Origin: HGM04593 sp045661225
GTDB lineage: Bacteria > Bacteroidota > Bacteroidia > Bacteroidales > Bacteroidaceae
NCBI GenBank assembly: GCA_045661225.1
Contig: JAZRFF010000003.1
Coordinates: forward strand, 62,001 to 126,000
Direction of reading: 5' to 3'
Length of the DNA: 64,000 bases
Part shown: piece after piece, positions 1 to 7,891 of the stretch
How positions within the stretch are numbered: the stretch's first letter is position 1
How the letters are laid out: every line of letters begins with the position of its first letter
Position numbers and translations under genes: made by a program
The notes under the pieces: generated by a model
What the model saw: the letters and a program-made list of their open reading frames with translations, nothing else
Databases searched by the model: none
Told to the model about the DNA's origin: nothing

Positions 1-30
1 GATGCGTTGCATCGCCTTTGTTGTTTATGC

Positions 31-1479
31 TTACTGCTCCTCTCCGGCAGCCTGATACTGGAAACAGCCGGCATCGACGCTCCCGGCCTCCCTCAACCGG
101 CCATCGAGGTCATAAGGCAGTTCAAGCAGATAGACATCAGCACCCCTTCCCCGCGCCGCAGACTCCTCGACCATGTGAAAATCGTAGTCAAAAATATCGT
201 GATCGATGAGTCTAAAATGCTCCTTTCCAAAAGGAGAAGAATCTTTAACGTCAAATGTAACATCGACGAAACAAGAATCACCATCAGCAACCGTATTTAC
301 AAGCGAATTCTCGAAACGATAGTTTATGCAGTTAGGAACAGTATCTCCCAAGTTGCTCAGATAGCCCATCACCTCATCTTCCTTTGAACCGGTAATAATG
401 CAATTAGCAAAAAACGCTCCGTTCAGCGGTGCCGGCTCACCCTCGATGCTGTTGTGCAACGCAAGAGCAACGTCACGCTGCTCCCAAACGTAAAAGTTTG
501 CAATTGTACAATGCACAAAGGAGACATTGCCGCCCACGACCTTTACACAGTTGCCCCGAGCATTTGCAATAAGAGAGTTCGCCACCTCGGCACGGGCCAT
601 ATTAAGAGCAAGGGCATCGCCTTTAATGTTATATATCTTGGACGACTCTATCGACACGCGCATCTGCGCTGTATCGCCTTTCTCGACCACTACTCCGTAA
701 TTCGCACTATGAATATCGCAATAACGCAGTTTATTATCGTTACTGCCCGATGCTATTAAAACCCCGCCCCATTGACCGGGTACGCGGTCATAAGGCAAAT
801 AAGAGAACATATTATCAGTCCTGTCTCCACGCATCACTATCGGCTGTTCCTGCGTGCCTTCGGCAAGCAACCGCCCCTCGAGCTTGAGAAAAGCCTTGTC
901 GTGGAAATAGAGCGTCACGCCCGGCTCCACCGTAAGCGTTGCATCAGGAGCGACCACCAGACTATCATAAACGACATAATACCCTTTGCGCAACACACTG
1001 TCGGCCGAGACAGTGGCCGAACGCATAAAAGTCACATCACGACCATAAGCAAGCAACAACACCTGCTGCTGAACACCGCTTTCAAGAGTAAAAAGCAGAG
1101 TATCTTTTGCCATCACAGGAATCTCCTTTCCGTTCCTGTCGAGTTTAACCGATGCATAGACACGCAGACTATCCTTGGCACGAATTTCAAGGTCGCTCAT
1201 ATAAGCACCATACTGTCCGTCAACAAGCACATCGAACCCCGACTCCCCGCCACTCGTAAGCCTCGCACTGCTAATGCGCAACGCATTCTTATTGCGGTTA
1301 TACAACGTAACCCCAGACGTCGCCGACCCTACCGTAGTAAAAAGGGTATCAAAAGATATTGTATCGCGTGAAAAAGCGAGGCGCAACGAAGCATCAGCCG
1401 AAAAGCCGGCCCCCTCGTTGCAAGCAACAAGGAGCACCGACATTAAGGATAGCATTATTGTCCGTAAAACAGTTCTCAT
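31..1479 (-). CDS. Right-handed beta-helix surface lipoprotein
   Basis: The 482-residue protein starts with a lipoprotein signal peptide whose lipobox LLVAC places the lipidated Cys at residue 20. The body has runs of short hydrophobic and Asn/Gly-rich segments typical of right-handed parallel beta-helices. The C-terminus (DLDGRLREAGSVDAGCFQYQ) resembles the D-G-R...G-x-x-D-x-G-x-x-x motif that ends many Bacteroidales choice-of-anchor Q / beta-helix proteins. It is probably an outer-membrane-anchored cell-surface protein; no catalytic residues could be assigned and the ligand is unknown. It sits alone on the minus strand downstream of pepD with about 60 bp between them, so cotranscription is possible. 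The call of a beta-helix lipoprotein is firm, the role is not. Confidence 0.8.
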   Translation of the reverse strand: MRTVLRTIMLSLMSVLLVACNEGAGFSADASLRLAFSRDTISFDTLFTTVGSATSGVTLYNRNKNALRISSARLTSGGESGFDVLVDGQYGAYMSDLEIRAKDSLRVYASVKLDRNGKEIPVMAKDTLLFTLESGVQQQVLLLAYGRDVTFMRSATVSADSVLRKGYYVVYDSLVVAPDATLTVEPGVTLYFHDKAFLKLEGRLLAEGTQEQPIVMRGDRTDNMFSYLPYDRVPGQWGGVLIASGSNDNKLRYCDIHSANYGVVVEKGDTAQMRVSIESSKIYNIKGDALALNMARAEVANSLIANARGNCVKVVGGNVSFVHCTIANFYVWEQRDVALALHNSIEGEPAPLNGAFFANCIITGSKEDEVMGYLSNLGDTVPNCINYRFENSLVNTVADGDSCFVDVTFDVKDSSPFGKEHFRLIDHDIFDYDFHMVEESAARGRGADVYLLELPYDLDGRLREAGSVDAGCFQYQAAGEEQ

Positions 1480-1543
1480 AATAAATAAAGCAATGTATCA
1501 ATAACGATAAAATACCGGCTTTATTACATTATAACGAGGAATA

Positions 1544-3001
1544 TTACTTTTCGGGAGCATTCTCGAGCAACAATACAAGATGACGCCACCAACGTTCGGT
1601 CGAAGCAATATCAAGACGTTCGTCGGGCGAATGTACCCCACGCATAGTAGGTCCAAAAGAGATCATATCCAAATGAGGAGCCTTCTCAAGGAAAAGTCCG
1701 CACTCAAGACCGGCGTGTATAGCCTTGATCTTTGCATCGGCACCAAAAAGTTGTTTATATGTATCGCAAGCAACCTTAAGAATCTCGGACTTCATATTAG
1801 GTTTCCAACCCGGATACTGCCCTTTTGTTGTAACATTAGCACCACCTAATTCAAACGCAGTGCGCACAACCGACGAAACATTGTCGCGCGCCGATTCAAT
1901 GGAGCTGCGCTGACTTGTGGTTACAGTTATCACATTGTCAGCCGTTCTTTTTACCGATGCAAGGTTGCTCGATGTCTCGACCAAGCCGGGCACGTCCTGA
2001 CTCATTGCAAAGACTCCGTTAAACACTGCGTGCAATGCGCCAAGAAGCTTTTTAACAACAACAGGGTCAATCACACGGGCAACAGGGTCGGTACTCTGCA
2101 GAGTAAATCGCATATTAGGTTCAGTCGCACTGTATTCGTCCTGTACCTGCGCTGCAAATATATTAAAATCAACACGCACGGCCTCCTTGTCGGCACTCTG
2201 CACCGCAAATACCGCCGACGCATCGCGCGGAATTGCATTATGCAGGCTTCCTCCATTTATATCACAAAGATAAAACTCATATTTATCAGCAACCTGCAAC
2301 AAGAAACGCGCAAGCAATTTATTGGCATTCGCACGTCCTTTATTTATATCGTCGCCCGAGTGACCGCCGGTAAGACTGTTAATGTCAACTCTCATATAGA
2401 ACATATCACCGGAAATAGTTGTCAACAGATGCTTGAATTCAGCATAATTGCATACACCACCCGCACAACCGATAAAAATCTCTCCCTCGTCCTCCGAATC
2501 GAGATTCACAAGAATATCGCCCTGCAACAATTCCGGCGAAAGAGCCTCTGCACCTGTAAGGCCGGTCTCCTCGTCAATGGTAAAAAGACAATTTACAGGA
2601 CCGTGCTTGAGCGACTTATCGGCAAGAACCGCCATAGCCGCAGCAACACCTATTCCATTGTCGGCACCAAGCGTAGTACCCTGAGCCTTAAGCCATTCAC
2701 CATCGACATACGGCTTGATAGGGTCCTTGGTAAAATCGTGCTCAACATCGGGACGCTTGTCGCATACCATATCCATATGGCTTTGCAAAATAACAGTTTT
2801 ACGATTCTCGAAACCGGGCGACGCAGGTTTTTTCACAAGCACGTTACCAACAGCATCGGCAACAGTCTCATAACCCAACCCCTTACCAAATTCCTGCAAA
2901 AATTTTGAAATTGCACCTTCATTCTTCGACCCGTGAGGAATTTCACAAATCTGCAAGAAAAAATCAAACACCGCCTTAGGTTCTAATTGTAATTTTTCCA
3001 T
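1544..3001 (-). CDS. pepD: Aminoacyl-histidine dipeptidase PepD (M20 family)
   Basis: The 485-residue cytosolic metallopeptidase cleaves dipeptides such as Xaa-His (carnosinase-like). Visible M20 metal ligands and catalytic residues are the HMD motif (H75, D77), D114 in GADNGIG, the E144-E145 pair in IDEETGLTG and D173 in NLDSEDEGE. The dimerisation (lid) domain falls around residues 205-380. The length matches PepD of enterobacteria and Bacteroides. The ATG start is followed directly by the expected N-terminus (MEKLQLEPKAVFDFF). The gene is divergent from a small membrane-protein gene at 3241, with about 240 bp between them. The family call is secure; substrate preference cannot be read from the sequence. 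Confidence 0.95.
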   Translation of the reverse strand: MEKLQLEPKAVFDFFLQICEIPHGSKNEGAISKFLQEFGKGLGYETVADAVGNVLVKKPASPGFENRKTVILQSHMDMVCDKRPDVEHDFTKDPIKPYVDGEWLKAQGTTLGADNGIGVAAAMAVLADKSLKHGPVNCLFTIDEETGLTGAEALSPELLQGDILVNLDSEDEGEIFIGCAGGVCNYAEFKHLLTTISGDMFYMRVDINSLTGGHSGDDINKGRANANKLLARFLLQVADKYEFYLCDINGGSLHNAIPRDASAVFAVQSADKEAVRVDFNIFAAQVQDEYSATEPNMRFTLQSTDPVARVIDPVVVKKLLGALHAVFNGVFAMSQDVPGLVETSSNLASVKRTADNVITVTTSQRSSIESARDNVSSVVRTAFELGGANVTTKGQYPGWKPNMKSEILKVACDTYKQLFGADAKIKAIHAGLECGLFLEKAPHLDMISFGPTMRGVHSPDERLDIASTERWWRHLVLLLENAPEK

Positions 3002-3127
3002 CTCTTATGTGTTTAAAAAAGTTAATCAAAAATTTGAATTTCTAAAATAATCTTAATTACCGAAAGAAACGCCTGTTTTTTTACTTTTTTTACGGAAACC
3101 GATTCTGCTTAAAGCACACAAAAGGAG

Positions 3128-3135
3128 TATCTTTG
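3128..3135 (+). promoter_or_regulatory. Bacteroidota -7 element (TATCTTTG)
   Basis: TATCTTTG fits the Bacteroidota -7 consensus TAnnTTTG exactly and lies about 105 bp before the small membrane-protein gene at 3241. I do not see a convincing TTTG -33 box at the usual spacing, so this is a partial match only. Confidence 0.45.
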
Positions 3136-3240
3136 TCGGCGAAAAAGACAATTTACCGAGCAAAAAGGATTGTTTATGTCCATTGTAACAAACCTCGGAT
3201 TGCTGTAAATATTCGTTGTTCACAACAAATATAATACAAA

Positions 3241-3453
3241 ATGTTCAAGACTCTATTATTTACGCTGTTAATTATTGCAATAAGTTTTGCGCTGCTTGCC
3301 ATAACGATAATCATAAAAAAGAAGGGGCGATTCCCCAACATTCACATCGGAGGCAACAGAGAAATGCGCAAGAGAGGCATAAAATGCGCGCAGTCACAGG
3401 ACAGGGACGCGCGAAAGGAGAATCCTATGAGAGTAAGCGAAAGGAGCAGATAA
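3241..3453 (+). CDS. Small conserved membrane protein of Bacteroidales
   Basis: The 70-residue protein has one N-terminal transmembrane helix (about residues 4-25) and a basic cytosolic tail with the motifs GRFPNIHIGGN, RKRGIKCAQSQDR and a following Lys/Arg-rich end. I recognise this pattern (FPNxHIGGNxxxxxxGIxCAQSQDxEAR) as a widespread, uncharacterised Bacteroidales small membrane protein. Its reading frame differs from the downstream lipoprotein at 3486, with which it is probably cotranscribed after a 32-bp gap. A longer in-frame extension of the downstream gene into this region is not needed. The function is unknown. Confidence 0.8.
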   Translation: MFKTLLFTLLIIAISFALLAITIIIKKKGRFPNIHIGGNREMRKRGIKCAQSQDRDARKENPMRVSERSR

Positions 3454-3485
3454 CACAAAGATACACACCAACCACCATAAACATT

Positions 3486-4082
3486 ATGAAAAACACAAAA
3501 TCACTCATTATTCTCACCATAGCCATTCTGGCAACATTGCTTTTCACACAGTGCGCAAACGACGGCAGCACCGAGAAAAGCAGCAAATACGAACGCAGGA
3601 TAAACATTGAAACAATCAATGGGATTAAGATTGCATACGTAAACCTGGACACAATTATGTACCGCTATCTTTTTGCCCTTGACATAAACAAAGAGTTCAT
3701 CAGCAAAGAGGAGAGAATAAGAGCCACTCTTGCCGCAAAACGCAAGAAGTTAGAGGAAGATATATCAAACTTTGAATACAAGTGCAACGCAAAGACCTTT
3801 ACCAGCGAAGATGAGTTTATTAACGAGCGCGAGGATATAATGAAAAAAGAGCAAGAATATATTCAACAGCGCGATGAGCTATACAGGGCACTCGAGAGCG
3901 AGAACGTTGCAAAAGGCGAAGAACTGCACGACTCCATAAACAGTTTCATAAAGGAGTATAATAAAGTAATGGGGTACGATTTTATCCTAACAAAGATAGG
4001 CGACAATATTATATACGCCAACGAAGCATTCGACATCACCAACGACGTGATAAAAGAATTGAACAAACGCTATAATAAGTAA
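3486..4082 (+). CDS. OmpH/Skp-like periplasmic lipoprotein
   Basis: The start at 3486 gives a 198-residue protein with a clear lipoprotein signal (lipobox FTQC, Cys23). An upstream in-frame extension would lack a signal peptide and overlap the preceding gene. After a short linker comes IAYVNLDTI, the first strand typical of OmpH/Skp-family chaperones, then a long charged alpha-helical hairpin (about residues 65-165), and a closing strand segment GYDFILTKIGDNIIYANEAFDITNDVI. That is the Skp layout: a small beta core carrying two long tentacle helices that shield unfolded outer-membrane proteins. Lipid attachment is usual in Bacteroidota members. The family call rests on layout and edge motifs; the chaperone role is inferred. 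Confidence 0.8.
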   Translation: MKNTKSLIILTIAILATLLFTQCANDGSTEKSSKYERRINIETINGIKIAYVNLDTIMYRYLFALDINKEFISKEERIRATLAAKRKKLEEDISNFEYKCNAKTFTSEDEFINEREDIMKKEQEYIQQRDELYRALESENVAKGEELHDSINSFIKEYNKVMGYDFILTKIGDNIIYANEAFDITNDVIKELNKRYNK

Positions 4083-4114
4083 TTCACATTCACAGAGCCG
4101 GCAACAACAAAAAA

Positions 4115-4134
4115 CCGATGCGATATCGCATCGG
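4115..4134. terminator. Bidirectional terminator hairpin
   Basis: The palindrome CCGATGCGATATCGCATCGG is flanked by A5 on the left and T8 on the right. It lies between the OmpH-like gene (plus) and aspA (minus), so it can terminate both convergent transcripts. Confidence 0.85.
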
Positions 4135-4154
4135 TTTTTTTTACAAAAGCATCA

Positions 4155-5570
4155 TCAATACTTCTTATGAGGCATCTTGTGCGGAGCTATCATATTCTCG
4201 GGACGCAACAATTCATCAAGCTCGTCCTTCGACAGCAAATTCTCCTCAAGCACAAGGTCATACACACTGCGATTCTCTTTTAGCGCACGTTTGGCAATCT
4301 TCGCGCTATTCTCATATCCCAACACAGGATTCAAGGCTGTAACAATACCGATGCTACCCATCACAAGTTCCTTACAGTGTCCCTCGTTAGCAGTAATACC
4401 ATCGACACAAAGCACACGCAGGCGTGTCATACCCCTGAGCAACATACGTATAGAAGATATTATAGCGTGCACCATTACCGGTTCCATAACATTCAGCTGC
4501 AACTGTCCGGCCTCGGCGGCGAATGTGACAGTAAGGTCGTTGCCTATAACACGGAAACATATCTGGTTCACGACCTCGGGTATAACAGGATTAACCTTTC
4601 CGGGCATAATACTTGAACCGGGCTGCATAGGCGGTAAATTTATTTCATTAAGACCACAGCGCGGACCGCTCGAGAGCAGACGAAGGTCGTTACAAATCTT
4701 CGACAATTTTACAGCAAGACGTTTAAGTGCCGAAGAGTACATTACCGACGAACCGGCATCGGGAGTAGCCTCGACAAGGTTGCCTGCAAGCACAAAAGGT
4801 TTACCCGAGATAACCCTGAGCGCATCGACACAGGCCTGAGCATAGCCAGGCTCTGTATTGATACCCGTTCCAATGGCAGTAGCACCCATATTAACCTCCA
4901 GGAACAAACGCGCCATTTCGTTCAGGCGGCTTACCTCCTCGTCAAGAGTTACGGCAAATGCTTCAAATTCTTGTCCAAGAGTCATAGGCACAGCGTCCTG
5001 CAACTGGGTGCGTCCCATCTTTATTATTTTATCGAACTCCTTACCCTTAGCGCGAAACGCCTGGATAAGACGTTTCAGTTCACGTACAAGGTCTTCGTTA
5101 TGCAGTATAAAGCAAAGTTTGAAAGAGGTTGGATAAGCATCGTTTGTCGACTGCGACAAATTCACGTGGTCATTAGGGTGGCAATACTGGTACTCACCTT
5201 TCTGGTGCCCCATTATCTCAAGTGCGCGGTTAGCAACAACCTCGTTTATGTTCATATTGGTAGATGTTCCCGCGCCGCCTTGTATAAGGTCCACCGGAAA
5301 CTGGTCGACAAGAGCACCTTCCATAATCTCCTCGCAAGCTTTTTTGATAGCCGTTCCTATCTCTTCGTCAAGCGTGCCGAGTGACACATTTGCGTGAGCA
5401 GCAGCCCACTTAACCATAGCCAGCGCCTTTACATAATAAGGGTGGTCACTGATGGTAATACCACTAATATCCTTGAAGTTGACCATCGCTCTCAAGGTTT
5501 GCACTCCGTAATAAGCATCGGCGGGGACTTGAATCTCGCCTAACGAATCGTGTTCAAGACGTGTTTTCAT
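4155..5570 (-). CDS. aspA: Aspartate ammonia-lyase
   Basis: The 471-residue enzyme of the fumarase/aspartase superfamily deaminates L-aspartate to fumarate and ammonia. The superfamily signature GSSIMPGKVNP is at residues 318-328. Also visible are the substrate-binding segments GTSTNMNINEVVANRA and SQSTNDAYPTSFK and the TQLQDAVPMTLGQEF block. The length matches E. coli AspA (about 478). Fumarase class II shares these motifs. The start (MKTRLEHDSLGEIQVPADAYYGVQT) and length favour aspartase. In gut Bacteroidales this enzyme supplies fumarate for anaerobic respiration and releases ammonia. It is transcribed alone, with its own promoter at 5647-5675 and a terminator at 4115. Confidence 0.93.
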   Translation of the reverse strand: MKTRLEHDSLGEIQVPADAYYGVQTLRAMVNFKDISGITISDHPYYVKALAMVKWAAAHANVSLGTLDEEIGTAIKKACEEIMEGALVDQFPVDLIQGGAGTSTNMNINEVVANRALEIMGHQKGEYQYCHPNDHVNLSQSTNDAYPTSFKLCFILHNEDLVRELKRLIQAFRAKGKEFDKIIKMGRTQLQDAVPMTLGQEFEAFAVTLDEEVSRLNEMARLFLEVNMGATAIGTGINTEPGYAQACVDALRVISGKPFVLAGNLVEATPDAGSSVMYSSALKRLAVKLSKICNDLRLLSSGPRCGLNEINLPPMQPGSSIMPGKVNPVIPEVVNQICFRVIGNDLTVTFAAEAGQLQLNVMEPVMVHAIISSIRMLLRGMTRLRVLCVDGITANEGHCKELVMGSIGIVTALNPVLGYENSAKIAKRALKENRSVYDLVLEENLLSKDELDELLRPENMIAPHKMPHKKY

Positions 5571-6052
5571 TATATTTTAATTTAGTTGGTTCTGAATAAA
5601 TAATAAATAAGGTGCCAATATTGTTCACAGCCCCACTTCTTCATTGCGAAGATAAGAATTAAATGCGGTAACAAAGAAATAAAACCTATTATTTTTTATC
5701 AATATGGAAAAATGGGCTTTTCTTTTTAGAAAGTGTACTAAACAAGTCTGTTTTTTATGTCTGCAAAAGTACACAACACAAAAAAGAAGTTTATTTTAGA
5801 GCAGATATACGTTCCTGTGATGCACATAACATCAGGAAATTTCTAAAAGCCCAACGGTTCAACACCGAAAAGAGGCTCAAAGAAGCCTAAGCCACATATT
5901 CGTTGCAAGGAAACAAACTGTTCAATAAAATTCAAAACAGTTTCTAAAATTATTTCAAAAAAGAGCCCCTTTTCTCACAAGTTCTCTCTATTTTTGCGCA
6001 AAGCAACAGATTGTACGCACAGTACGCTGTATAATTATAAAAAACCGCAACT
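5571..6052. other. 482-bp intergenic region with divergent promoters
   Basis: The region separates aspA (minus) from a small lipoprotein (plus). It holds the aspA promoter (5647-5675) and, near the right end, a -7-like TATTTTTG at 5989-5996 for the rightward genes. A segment at 5714-5732 (GGGCTTTT...TTTAGAAA) can pair with TTTCTAAAAGCCC at 5840-5852 over a long loop, which may be chance in AT-rich DNA. No ORF with a plausible start and codon use was found between 5680 and 5980. Confidence 0.5.
5647..5675 (-). promoter_or_regulatory. aspA promoter
   Basis: On the minus strand a TTTG box (5672-5675) is followed after 17 bp by TATCTTCG (5647-5654), a one-mismatch version of the Bacteroidota -7 box TAnnTTTG. 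It ends about 75 bp before the aspA start codon. Confidence 0.65.
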
Positions 6053-6208
6053 ATGAAATTTAAAAACATACTATTCCTGTTTGCGCTAATAGCGGTGACC
6101 GGTTGCGCTTCGACCGACACGCCACAAAGCCCGTCAAGCAACAAAGAAGGACTCATCAGGCAACACCCGCCACACTTTTTCAGCGTAGACACATTAAAAA
6201 AGGAATAA
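6053..6208 (+). CDS. 51-residue lipoprotein
   Basis: This short gene encodes a 51-residue protein beginning MKFKNILFLFALIAVTGC, a strong lipoprotein signal with lipobox VTGC and Cys18. A 33-residue polar mature part follows, ending in HPPHFFSVDTLKKE. It starts about 57 bp after a -7-like element (5989-5996) and ends 33 bp before fabG, so the two may be cotranscribed. I do not recognise a family. The intact lipobox, the ATG in an A-rich context and the position argue for a real gene. It could be a lysis-type or small envelope lipoprotein, but nothing in the sequence decides this. Confidence 0.7.
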   Translation: MKFKNILFLFALIAVTGCASTDTPQSPSSNKEGLIRQHPPHFFSVDTLKKE

Positions 6209-6241
6209 TCGTAAAACCGTACATCAACAAAAACAGATATT

Positions 6242-6988
6242 ATGAAACTATTAGAAGGAAAGAATGCTCTTGTCACAGGAGCGACACGAGGCATAGGACG
6301 CGCTATTGCAATCACATTCGCACAACAAGGTGCAAACGTCGCCTTTACCTATCGTCAGAAGAACAACAATGCCGACGAGCTTATTGCCGAGATTGAAGCC
6401 CTGGGAGTGAAGTGCAAAGGCTACGCTGCCGACGCCGCCGATTTTGCAGCCACCGACGCCGTGGTAAAAGAGGTTGTTGCCGATTTCGGGCGCATAGATA
6501 TTCTTGTAAACAATGCCGGAATAACAAAAGACGGCCTTATTCTAAGAATGACCGAAGAGCAATGGGACGCAGTTATTGCCACCAACCTGAAATCGGCGTT
6601 CAATTTCACTCGTGCCGTTGTACCTATTATGGCCAAGCAACGTTGCGGAAGCATTATAAATATGTCATCGGTTGTAGGCGAGAACGGCAACGCCGGACAG
6701 TGCAACTATTCGGCATCGAAAGCCGGTCTCATAGGCCTTGCAAAATCCATTGCCAAAGAGATGGGTCCACGCGGAATCAGAGCCAACTGCATTGCGCCGG
6801 GCTTCATTGTTACCGATATGACAAGTGCGATATCCGAAGAGATGCGCGCCGAATGGGCAAAAACAATACCCTTGCGTCGCGCAGGAACCCCCGAGGACGT
6901 GGCAAATGTAGCGCTGTTCCTCGCCAGCGACCTTTCGTCATACGTCAGCGGACAAGTCATCAACTGCTGCGGAGCAATGAGCTGCTGA
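6242..6988 (+). CDS. fabG: 3-oxoacyl-[acyl-carrier-protein] reductase
   Basis: The 248-residue short-chain dehydrogenase/reductase has the NADPH-binding TGATRGIG motif at residues 12-19, the NNAG motif in ILVNNAGITKDGL, and the catalytic Ser-Tyr-Lys triad around S143, Y156 and K160 (YSASK). The C-terminal SSYVSGQVINCCGAMSC matches the FabG ending found across Bacteroidota. FabG reduces 3-ketoacyl-ACP in fatty-acid elongation in the cytosol. Other SDR activities cannot be excluded by motif alone, but length and GITKDGLILRM are typical of FabG. It has no fatty-acid genes next to it here; the 51-residue lipoprotein precedes it and another lipoprotein follows after 32 bp. Confidence 0.92.
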   Translation: MKLLEGKNALVTGATRGIGRAIAITFAQQGANVAFTYRQKNNNADELIAEIEALGVKCKGYAADAADFAATDAVVKEVVADFGRIDILVNNAGITKDGLILRMTEEQWDAVIATNLKSAFNFTRAVVPIMAKQRCGSIINMSSVVGENGNAGQCNYSASKAGLIGLAKSIAKEMGPRGIRANCIAPGFIVTDMTSAISEEMRAEWAKTIPLRRAGTPEDVANVALFLASDLSSYVSGQVINCCGAMSC

Positions 6989-7020
6989 CAATTCATTAAA
7001 CAAAATAGCACAAAAAAACT

Positions 7021-7608
7021 ATGAAAAGAACATTAACAAAAACAATTGCTGTCATTATAGTATCATTATTATTCACATCGTGTGAAGATTTATACAATAT
7101 GATTGTAGGCGAGGAGCATCTTACCGGCCCCATCAGCGAATATATGTCGTCGTTAAAAGGAGAATGGACATTAGACAAAGTAGGTCACGAAACCTACCTC
7201 GATGGAGATGTGGAGCGTGTCGAACTCCCCAACCCATTGATAGAAAGTTCAATTGAAACTATGGAGATAAAAGCCGACGAATCCATCACTTTTAAATTCA
7301 ACAAACCAACGTTGCATATTACAAACATTTTATCAAGCGAAAGTTATCACTACGAAGAAGTGCGAGAGCTGGTTAATTCATTCACTTTCAGCAAGAATTC
7401 CAATCTTACTAAATTATTATACGAAGAACCCGATGGAAATGAACCCGATTATGAATATACAACAACTTGGGCAGGAACGAGTGGAGGCAACAATTTTCAA
7501 TTCTCTTTTTACGGCTACGACAATGACGAACCCGAGGTAAAGAGAATTATTTTAAAAATAGAAAATCTCATCGGATTTTTATACTACGAATTTACACCAA
7601 AAAAATAA
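7021..7608 (+). CDS. Hypothetical lipoprotein, possibly lipocalin-like
   Basis: The 195-residue protein has a lipoprotein signal (lipobox FTSC, Cys21). The mature part begins with a segment containing LKGEWTLDKVG, which resembles the GxW motif of lipocalin-like domains in Bacteroidales lipoproteins, then continues in alternating beta-rich strands ending IGFLYYEFTPKK. It follows fabG after 32 bp on the same strand and ends before the terminator at 7751. The lipocalin-like fold is an inference from the GxW motif and the strand pattern. The function is unknown. Confidence 0.7.
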   Translation: MKRTLTKTIAVIIVSLLFTSCEDLYNMIVGEEHLTGPISEYMSSLKGEWTLDKVGHETYLDGDVERVELPNPLIESSIETMEIKADESITFKFNKPTLHITNILSSESYHYEEVRELVNSFTFSKNSNLTKLLYEEPDGNEPDYEYTTTWAGTSGGNNFQFSFYGYDNDEPEVKRIILKIENLIGFLYYEFTPKK

Positions 7609-7750
7609 CATATATATTATACAATTTTCTGTGTAATTACAAAAACGCATAAAAAGATATGCCACAAAAGCACAGCCTGCCGATATAAAATTTATCTACG
7701 TTTAAACACTAACCAAAACCATCGGCAACAGCACATTTGCAGCATACCCG

Positions 7751-7773
7751 GCCAGCCCCTCGAAGGGGCTGGC
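7751..7773 (+). terminator. Rho-independent terminator
   Basis: A 10-bp GC-rich stem (GCCAGCCCCT pairing with AGGGGCTGGC, loop CGA) is followed by a T-rich tract. It lies about 140 bp after the lipoprotein gene ending at 7608. Confidence 0.85.
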
Positions 7774-7891
7774 TTTTTTATTAAATTATACATTCTAAAA
7801 AACACGTTTCTGATTATTAGACGTATAAAAACATTTTTTGTGACAGCCGACACTGTTAAAATTGTTTAATATCAACTATTTGCCACAAAAA

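Noticed and set aside
3216..3485. 90-codon N-terminal extension of the OmpH-like lipoprotein
   Set aside because: It removes the lipoprotein signal from the N-terminus and overlaps the conserved 70-residue membrane-protein gene at 3241.
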